This document shows, in pieces, positions 58,541-64,000 of a DNA stretch of 64,000 nt. The stretch spans positions 177,656-241,655 of the forward strand of contig NZ_VEBK01000004.1 in assembly GCF_007676755.1 (NCBI RefSeq), written 5' to 3'. Numbering within the stretch: the stretch's first letter is position 1; each line of letters starts with the position of its first letter. Source of the stretch: Bacillus sp. FJAT-22090. Lineage in GTDB: Bacteria > Bacillota > Bacilli > Bacillales_A > Planococcaceae. The notes beneath the pieces are model-generated. The model did no database searches. It saw nothing but the letters and a program-made list of their open reading frames with translations, and was not told where the DNA came from. The position numbers were made by a program, and so were the translations under genes.

Positions 58541-59836
58541 TTAGTAAAACGATAACGAAATATATAATCCTAATAGTGTAATAAATAGAATAGGGACTGT
58601 TAAGACAATACCTGTTTTAAAATAAGTACCCCATGAAATTTTCACGCCTTTTTGGGATAAAACATGAAGCCATACTAGCGTTGCAAGTGAACCGATCGGG
58701 GTGATTTTTGGTCCCAAGTCAGACCCAATCACGTTAGCATAGACAAGTGCTTCTCGAATAGTTCCGGAAGTATTCGTTTCTGCAATTGCCAAAGCATCTA
58801 TCATAACGGTTGGCATGTTATTCATTAGGGATGATAGGAAGGCTGCAATGAATCCCATCGACATCGTAGCAACGAATAGCCCTTGTTCTACAGCTATTTC
58901 TATAACTCCAGCTAAAACGCTTGTAAGTCCTGCATTCCCTAGACCATAAACAACAACATACATACCGATTGAGAAAAATACAATATTCCATGGTGCTTCT
59001 TTAATAACTGTTCTTGTATCAACAGCACTACTTCTTCTTGCCATTATAATAAAGAAAATAGCTATTATTCCGGCTATAATAGAAACAGGTATGTGGATGA
59101 ATTCACTACTAAAGTAACCAACAACCAGTATAGCAAGAACATACCATGAAAGATGGAACATTTTTATATCGTTAATTGCTTCTTTAGGTTCTCTTAGCTT
59201 AGATAAATCATAAGTTCGTGGAATGCTTTTTCTAAAATAAAACAATAAAACGCTAATGGTTGCAATCAGAGAAAATATATTAGGAATAATCATCCTAGAA
59301 GCATATTCCACAAAACCAATATCAAAGAAATCAGCTGAAACAATGTTAACTAAGTTACTCACCACAAATGGTAACGAAGTTGTATCCGCAATAAACCCAC
59401 TTGTCATAATAAATGGAAAAATCATTTTTTCTGTGAAATTTAAATTACGAACCATTGCCAAAACAATTGGCGTTAATATTAAAGCAGCACCATCATTAGC
59501 AAAGAAGGCAGCAACAATGGCTCCTAAAACACTGACATAAACAAACATTTTAATACCATTACTTTTCGCGGTCTTTGCCATATGTAAGGCTGCCCATTCG
59601 AATAATCCGATCTCGTCCAAAATTAAAGAAATTAAGATAATCGCGATAAAGGATAAAGTTGCGTTCCAAGTAATGTCTACTACTTCTATTACATCACTAA
59701 AATCGACAACCCCAACTAATAAAGCAATAATCGCTCCTCCACATGCTGACCAACCGATGTTTAAACCTTTAGGCTGCCATATAACGAAGATAAGCGTTAC
59801 TAGGAATATTATTGATGCTAATATGACTTGCGACAA
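58541..59836 (-). CDS. arsB: arsenite efflux pump ArsB (ArsB/NhaD superfamily)
   Basis: Membrane carrier that exports arsenite/antimonite. About 431 residues, 11-12 TM helices. [20 protein letters not shown] near the start, [78 protein letters not shown] are ArsB hallmarks. Start: TTG at 59836 follows GGAGGT by seven bases; the alternative ATG at 59851 overlaps the arsR stop (TAATG) and lacks a good site. Second gene of the ars operon; the arsC that follows is broken, so the operon can still give arsenite but not arsenate resistance. Confidence 0.92.
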   Translation of the reverse strand: MSQVILASIIFLVTLIFVIWQPKGLNIGWSACGGAIIALLVGVVDFSDVIEVVDITWNATLSFIAIILISLILDEIGLFEWAALHMAKTAKSNGIKMFVYVSVLGAIVAAFFANDGAALILTPIVLAMVRNLNFTEKMIFPFIMTSGFIADTTSLPFVVSNLVNIVSADFFDIGFVEYASRMIIPNIFSLIATISVLLFYFRKSIPRTYDLSKLREPKEAINDIKMFHLSWYVLAILVVGYFSSEFIHIPVSIIAGIIAIFFIIMARRSSAVDTRTVIKEAPWNIVFFSIGMYVVVYGLGNAGLTSVLAGVIEIAVEQGLFVATMSMGFIAAFLSSLMNNMPTVMIDALAIAETNTSGTIREALVYANVIGSDLGPKITPIGSLATLVWLHVLSQKGVKISWGTYFKTGIVLTVPILFITLLGLYISLSFY

Positions 59837-59850
59837 TATGCTAACCTCCA

Positions 59851-60195
59851 TTACTCACATGAGATACGTAATCCCCGTTGTTCCAATTCTTCTAGTTTAA
59901 AATCTTGGTTTTTGAGGTGGTGAATTAAACTCTGTATGAAAGGAAAAACATCACTTTCCTTGTTCATTGAATAGATAATCCATTGACCTCTTCTTGTTTC
60001 ACGTACCAATCCAGCATCTTTTAATTTCCTCACGTGCTGACTAATAGCTGGTTGACTAACTTTAAATATTTCAACGAATTCGCAAACGCAATAATCATTC
60101 GTGTCCAACACTTTGAGCATAGTTAGTCTTGTTTTGTCACCCAACAGTTTTAATATAGTGGCAGCCTTTTCTATTTCAATTGTTGATATCTCCAT
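59851..60195 (-). CDS. arsR: ArsR family arsenite-responsive repressor
   Basis: 114 residues from the ATG at 60195 with GAGGAGG upstream. Winged helix: [20 protein letters not shown], then [43 protein letters not shown] in the recognition-helix region is the arsenite-binding Cys pair of the ELCVCDL type. It represses its own operon with arsB. A possible operator is the AT-rich inverted sequence around 60223-60265 (ATATAACGATTTAC and CGCTTATATAC), immediately upstream. Confidence 0.93.
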   Translation of the reverse strand: MEISTIEIEKAATILKLLGDKTRLTMLKVLDTNDYCVCEFVEIFKVSQPAISQHVRKLKDAGLVRETRRGQWIIYSMNKESDVFPFIQSLIHHLKNQDFKLEELEQRGLRISCE

Positions 60196-60451
60196 GAAAT
60201 ACCTCCTCACAGTTAATTAACATATAACGATTTACTTATATAATATTTCGCTTATATACTATTTGCAACTGTTTAATTTTATCAACTGACTATTAGTTAA
60301 GCTTATCAGGTATACTGAGAAAGAAATTGTAGATAAGAAATGGGATGACCGATAAAGTTGCTCTCCATAGGGAGACAAGAGAAAATAGGGCTAACCAATC
60401 TGAAGAGCGTTCTTCAAAAGCTCTTTTTTGATGAATCTCCTTTGGAAAGCA

Positions 60452-60492
60452 AAAAAATCGTATTCAATAAATTTTATTGAATACGATTTTTT
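60452..60492. repeat. 41-bp near-perfect palindrome
   Basis: Two 20-base arms, AAAAAATCGTATTCAATAAA and its exact complement, flank a single T (60472). With A- and T-runs at the ends it can act as a bidirectional terminator, but no gene close by needs it. Confidence 0.88.
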
Positions 60493-60546
60493 AAACTTAA
60501 TTTAGTCTGATCTTTCTTGTTTGAACATTTTACCGTTTTGCAACGG

Positions 60547-60753
60547 TTACCAACTATAATGTTAAGTTACCAACTTTAATATAAATGGACATCAACAACA
60601 CTTTTGTATAGGACAAATAAAGTTGGAAACACGACTTCTTATAAATTGCGGATTCAAGGGCTATGAAATTTTGCATAGATAAAAATAAAGTTGGAAACGG
60701 ACAAGTAAAAAATAAAAATAGGTAAAAAAAGTAATTCAAATAAAGTTGGAAAC
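60547..60753. repeat. field of AAAGTTGGAAAC boxes
   Basis: The 16-mer AAATAAAGTTGGAAAC occurs three times (60615-60630, 60683-60698, 60738-60753). Two inverted relatives (GTTACCAACTATAA and GTTACCAACTTTAA) lie at 60547-60560 and 60567-60580, 20 bases apart. Confidence 0.8.
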
Positions 60754-60969
60754 AAAAAGGTATAAAAAAATAAAAAAAGAGACTCTTCTTGGGGGAGCAT
60801 CAGGAAAACAGTGATTTAATTGGTTACATCTTCCACCACGAATTAAAGCCGAACCTTTCTTGTAATAAAAAAGTATTTTTTGTACTCATTCCAAAATCTC
60901 TTCGCATTCTAAGTGCCTAGATTATACGTGTTATTTCATAGAAAAAAAAAAACTACAAAAAAAGAGCAG

Positions 60970-61034
60970 GTAAATAAGAAAAAGAGATGCCAGAGCACCT
61001 CCAGATTTTAAACATAAACCCCCGTTAGCTGAAT
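60970..61034 (+). repeat. intergenic repeat element, left copy
   Basis: AAAAAGAGATGCCAGAGCAC followed by ATTTTAAACATAAACCCCC and GTTAGCT. Matches, with changes, the segment at 63899-63955 (AAAAAGAGCTGTTTGCCACA, then TTAACTAAAGCACCCGTTAG). Confidence 0.7.
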
Positions 61035-61046
61035 AAGAAAAGAGAC

Positions 61047-61090
61047 TCTTCTTCAACAATCGCACCCGATTATGGAATAATTATTTTTTT
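61047..61090 (+). repeat. dispersed intergenic repeat fragment (CTTCTTCAACAATCG type)
   Basis: CTTCTTCAACAATCGCACCC, diverged copy of 55099-55150. Confidence 0.65.
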
Positions 61091-61127
61091 ATGTCCCTTC
61101 CAACAATTAGATTAAGCTATTAACTTT

Positions 61128-62072
61128 TTAATTTGAGTACTTTTGTAAGAAATTAAGTAATTCGTTCTCATCATCAAATGCAGGTAAATGCACTAACCTA
61201 AGTTCCTGTTGAAATTCTAAATCATGCTTGGCCCAAAAATGGGATTCCAGATTTAAGACTAATTTTTTAGTGAACTCTAATATTTCAATGATGTATTTAA
61301 GTATACTTTCACAAACTTTTAATCCTACGCTATATGTAAAAAACCCATCCCACTTTTCATCAGCAAGCTTATACCAATCCTCGAATAGTGGAATGTCATC
61401 GTTATCTATTGCTATATAAAAAGTTTGAGCTAACCTCTTTGTTTTTTTATAATATGATTTAAGTGATGTGATCTCATCATGTTCCATTTCCAAAAAGAAA
61501 TCAAAATAACGACAACTACTCCAAATATTCAAAAAGGAAATAAAAGAATGAAAATATTGCTTCACCTCATTATAGGTGTTCCTCCAATTATAATCATTTA
61601 AAATTTTATTAAGTAAAATCATTAATGATAATTGTGATTCTTTCTTATCTTTTATTGACAGTTTGGTATTAGATGATATTTTAATTTGCCTAGAATTCTG
61701 TATATCAAGATATGAATATTCACGCCTTGCAGTCAATTGAGCATCGACCCAAAAAATTTCCTCTTTAGTTGTATCAACTTCAAATAAAATTACTGGCATC
61801 GAGAAACGCAACCAGTATTTTAACTTGTCAGTGCTAATACTTTTCTTATAATAATCATTTTTAAAGTGTATATTCTTATGTCCTTTGACTTGTCCTTTAA
61901 ATATTGTTCCAGTTACTTCGCCATCAGTTTGAACTAGCTCAATTTCAACATCAATACCATAATCATTATTTCCGCCTTGCTCCCTTAAAATCCAGTGCTT
62001 AGGCAAAGATCGTTTTAGTATTTCAACTGCAGCTTCTCCTATTATATGTGATTCTGTTCTTATTGGACTCAT
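61128..62072 (-). CDS. DUF4365 domain protein, PD-(D/E)xK nuclease-like
   Basis: 314 residues. The N-terminal 160 residues match DUF4365: RTESHIIGEAAVEILKRSLP, then GGNNDYGIDVEIELVQTDGE, then GTIFKGQVKGHKNIHF and VILFEVDTTKEEIFWVDAQL. The residues Glu17, Asp41 and Gln61-x-Lys63 line up as a PD-(D/E)xK-like metal site (D...QxK form), so a nuclease fold is likely; activity is inferred. The C-terminal half is helical and unrecognised (YFHSFISFLNIWSSCRYFDF). DUF4365 domains are found fused or next to sensor modules in several antiphage proteins, but here there is no ATPase partner. GGGAGAG precedes ATG. Lies between two repeat copies. Confidence 0.82.
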   Translation of the reverse strand: MSPIRTESHIIGEAAVEILKRSLPKHWILREQGGNNDYGIDVEIELVQTDGEVTGTIFKGQVKGHKNIHFKNDYYKKSISTDKLKYWLRFSMPVILFEVDTTKEEIFWVDAQLTARREYSYLDIQNSRQIKISSNTKLSIKDKKESQLSLMILLNKILNDYNWRNTYNEVKQYFHSFISFLNIWSSCRYFDFFLEMEHDEITSLKSYYKKTKRLAQTFYIAIDNDDIPLFEDWYKLADEKWDGFFTYSVGLKVCESILKYIIEILEFTKKLVLNLESHFWAKHDLEFQQELRLVHLPAFDDENELLNFLQKYSN

Positions 62073-62486
62073 ACTCGAATCTCTCCCATAAAACTATTTG
62101 AATTTATACATTTCAAACTAAATGTTAATTTTACTAACATTTAAAATTATTTGATTTTTCGCCCTAGAAACTCCATGCATCACGTTTTTCATAAATCAGC
62201 TTTCGAACTAAATAAGCATTTCTTAAATTCACCATCAAGCACTACTCTTTTTATTTTATTAAACATAAATTCTAAGGTGATCATTGAGAGTGGTTTCTTC
62301 TTTCTAATCTCGGGATTTTCGTTCTTAAAAACAAAAGGTATTCACTTAAAAATTCAAGTCTTCCTCCTCTAAGTTAGGTATTAAAAAAACTACTTTTGAT
62401 TGGTGGAATGGTAAATTAAATACCTCATTGAATAGCACATTAAAAGAAACAGTAATGTAAATAGACTACCTCGTCTTTCGTTATGT
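62073..62486. other. intergenic region, 414 bases, with a coding-like remnant
   Basis: On the minus strand 62189-62341 is an open stretch of about 50 codons reading FKNENPEIRKKKPLSMITLE and GEFKKCLFSSKADL-stop. It has protein-like composition but no start codon or ribosome site at its beginning, so it is probably a gene fragment. Nothing else is seen. Confidence 0.45.
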
Positions 62487-63100
62487 TTATCTAAATAATA
62501 GGTCTGGGCCATAAATATCATTAGGATAAGGGACTCGTCCTAATAAGTCTATTAAGAATGAAAGATATTTTTTAACTTGATGTCTGAACGAGTGGAAGTC
62601 ATCAATGTCCCTATCCCTATATGCATGAATAGCATTTCTCTTTCCTTGAACTTCTTTAAGCCAATCATTATTATCTTTTAGTTCTGCATCGTTCCAAACG
62701 CTTTTCTCAAAGAGTAAAATCTTAAGCCATTAAACATAGTACCATCTGGCTCAACTTGTTGACCCCGTTGCATAATCGAATTATTATCAACCTTATAGCT
62801 TTCATAGTAAACAGAAAGAAAAAATTTCATGCTACCTTCAACTAAGGCTCCAAGATTTGCCCAAGCTAAAATTAAATCACCATGTTTCGCTTTTTCACTT
62901 GGATCTTCTTCCCATTTGTATAACGAGTGACTTAAAGATACCAACCAATCTAATCGCGACTTACTAAGTAGATTGGCTGCATCAATGGGTGCCCAACCTT
63001 GTGACTTAGACCAAAAACTACGAATGTGCTCATTAAGTTCTACTATTTTATCAACTGTTTCTAAATAAGATAAGTCTTCAACTGTCCTTCGGCTAAACAA
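62487..63100 (-). pseudogene. frameshifted gene of unknown function (RNAIHAY motif)
   Basis: Starts at a TTG (63100) behind GGGAGGTG. The first frame gives about 125 residues: TVEDLSYLETVDKIVELNEH, WAPIDAANLLSKSRLDWLVS, LILAWANLGALVEGSMKFFL, then QQVEPDGTMFNGL. Near 62700-62735 the sense passes to another frame, LLFEKSVWNDAELKDNNDWL, KEVQGKRNAIHAYRDRDIDD, FHSFRHQVKKYLSFLIDLLG, ending at 62487. Together this makes a helical protein of about 200 residues. RNAIHAY resembles the R-n-H motif of HEPN-like RNases and nucleotidyltransferase-partner proteins, but that is only a similarity. It is either a pseudogene or carries one sequencing error. Confidence 0.72.
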
Positions 63101-63237
63101 TTTGAACACACCTCCCAAATTAATCTCAAATATATAGAATGTTACGTATTTTAAAATGGTATCTAATGAAATTAATATTATGTTATAAGAAGAGGTCATC
63201 TCAAAACAGAGATGATCTCTACATATTCAAATAATTA

Positions 63238-63699
63238 CTAATTGAAGCAAGCGTGGGACTTCCTTGGGGTTATTTTAAATACATTATCATGAGAGTAGTA
63301 GAAATCGTAATCTCCCATTGAGTTCTTACGAATTGAAATAATCATTTTTAAGTAGCTATTATCTCTGTTCACATCATTGCTAAAAGAATATGCAATATTA
63401 TCGAGTAGTCCTCTTTCCCTAACAGATAAAGTGATTACCTTACTTTTGGGAGTCCCGTCGAGAACATGTTTGTCAATAACATTTACCGTGGGAATTTCAC
63501 CACCATTCATAGTCTCTTGAGCGATAAACCAATGAATTTTTTTATTAAATGGCATTCCAAGTAAATAAAGATTCGTCCCAATATTTTCGATATCTGGTAA
63601 AGGAAAACAGGAATACTTTTCTTCATTAAGAATACTATCAAACTGGTTAATAATATCCTCATGTTTTAAAGAACTGATGTAGATTAAACTGCCATACAT
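63238..63699 (-). CDS. hypothetical protein, 153 residues
   Basis: Not recognised. AAGGAGTG nine bases before the ATG supports translation. Soluble, mixed alpha/beta composition: SLIYISSLKHEDIINQFDSI, LYLLGMPFNKKIHWFIAQET, GGEIPTVNVIDKHVLDGTPK, SVRERGLLDNIAYSFSND, MIISIRKNSMGDYDFYYSHD. No signal peptide or membrane helix. It lies 138 bases upstream of the frameshifted gene in the same direction, and the two may belong to one unit. Confidence 0.65.
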   Translation of the reverse strand: MYGSLIYISSLKHEDIINQFDSILNEEKYSCFPLPDIENIGTNLYLLGMPFNKKIHWFIAQETMNGGEIPTVNVIDKHVLDGTPKSKVITLSVRERGLLDNIAYSFSNDVNRDNSYLKMIISIRKNSMGDYDFYYSHDNVFKITPRKSHACFN

Positions 63700-64000
63700 T
63701 AAGAAGTCACTCCTTATTCGAAAAAAATAATTTTAGATTTAATTACATAATATTACCAGGTTATTTTGAGTTAAAGCAACCTTTTATGTTCACCATCTCT
63801 CACATTCCTTAATTACTTTATTTTAACATTTATCGTTGGTAATTGGGTTCTCTATTAGTCACTCCTTATTGAACTAACCTGCGCCTTTAGTTAATAAGCA
63901 AAAAGAGCTGTTTGCCACACCCCATGATATTTAACTAAAGCACCCGTTAGCCATCCATGTAGCGCAAAATCAGCGCTACACCACAGAGAATGAAAATGTG
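63700..64000. other. right-end intergenic region
   Basis: AT-rich; contains the right copy of the intergenic repeat (63899-63955) followed by CATGTAGCGCAAAATCAGCG and GCTACACC (AGCGC inverted). No gene seen before the window ends. Confidence 0.55.
63899..63955 (+). repeat. intergenic repeat element, right copy
   Basis: AAAAAGAGCTGTTTGCCACA, then CATGATATTTAACTAAAGCA and CCCGTTAGCC. Homologous to 60970-61034 in order and spacing. Confidence 0.7.

Larger units (their letters stand above)
60196..61127. other. 932-base gene-free region with several repeats
   Basis: Holds the ars promoter (60200-60300), a possible structured leader with hairpins (CTCTCC/GGGAGA at 60361-60375, then AGAGC-n-GCTCTTTTTT at 60402-60428), a very long palindrome (60452-60492), the AAAGTTGGAAAC repeat field (60547-60753), and two intergenic repeat fragments (60970-61034 and 61047-61090). 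No protein-coding gene is credible: the short open frames have no ribosome sites. Confidence 0.6.

Noticed and set aside
60340..60430. Known riboswitch in the leader-like region upstream of the palindrome
   Set aside because: Hairpins can be drawn (CTCTCC/GGGAGA and AGAGC/GCTCT) but no conserved core of a known class was recognised, and no plus-strand gene follows.
60547..60753. CRISPR or iteron replication origin
   Set aside because: Box spacing is irregular (20, 68, 55 bases), orientations differ, and there are no rep or cas genes.

Overview
The window looks like chromosomal DNA of a low-GC, endospore-forming Gram-positive rod of the Bacillaceae/Planococcaceae group (Psychrobacillus- or Lysinibacillus-like). 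The reasons are AT-rich DNA, strong AGGAGG-type ribosome binding sites, several TTG/GTG starts that are well supported by those sites, two CotF-like spore coat genes, a YqhV-like protein, LtaS and BceAB/YxlEFG-type transporters. The species assignment is inference. No rRNA, tRNA, CRISPR array, prophage or intact insertion sequence was seen.

Layout. 0-3.1 kb: four consecutive secreted coiled-coil proteins that share an aromatic W-Y/F-D/N motif just after the signal peptide. 3.1-3.9 kb: a gene-free stretch with a duplicated unit made of a hairpin plus AGTTGTAA boxes at an exact 21-bp period. 3.9-6 kb: an ECF sigma factor/ClpP pair and an isochorismatase-like hydrolase. 6-13.4 kb: two uridine-kinase-like P-loop proteins, a YxlEFG-like ABC module under a divergent helix-turn-helix regulator with a 32-bp palindrome, a GNAT enzyme, and a guanine-riboswitch-controlled nucleoside transporter divergent from a nucleoside deoxyribosyltransferase. 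13.4-22.3 kb: small enzymes, a GNAT gene behind a possible leader-peptide attenuator, a NaK-like channel with a changed filter, TetR/MFS and PadR/DUF2812 pairs, a CoA-type Nudix hydrolase and a coiled-coil protein.

22.6-31.3 kb is a transport and metal-resistance block: an RND pump with divergent TetR, then a CzrA-like repressor with CzcD, then CsoR, CopZ and CopA with two CsoR-type operators. 31-43.6 kb holds a pyruvate-oxidase-like enzyme, an azoreductase, two two-component systems (one convergent with a YxdLM/YxeA-like ABC module, one divergent from a D,D-carboxypeptidase) and an M29 aminopeptidase. 44-57.5 kb carries further copper-linked genes (YhjQ-like, YdhK-like), two SDR dehydrogenases around an AraC regulator, spore coat genes, a SET protein, LtaS, a flavin reductase, a Nudix hydrolase, and a TetR/MATE pair with three identical operators.

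57.5-64 kb is visibly eroding accessory DNA. It contains a DUF1003 pseudogene that is easy to miss, a broken arsC behind intact arsR and arsB, several intergenic repeats, a DUF4365 nuclease-like protein, a frameshifted gene and an orphan gene. The last three sit between two diverged copies of the same intergenic repeat.
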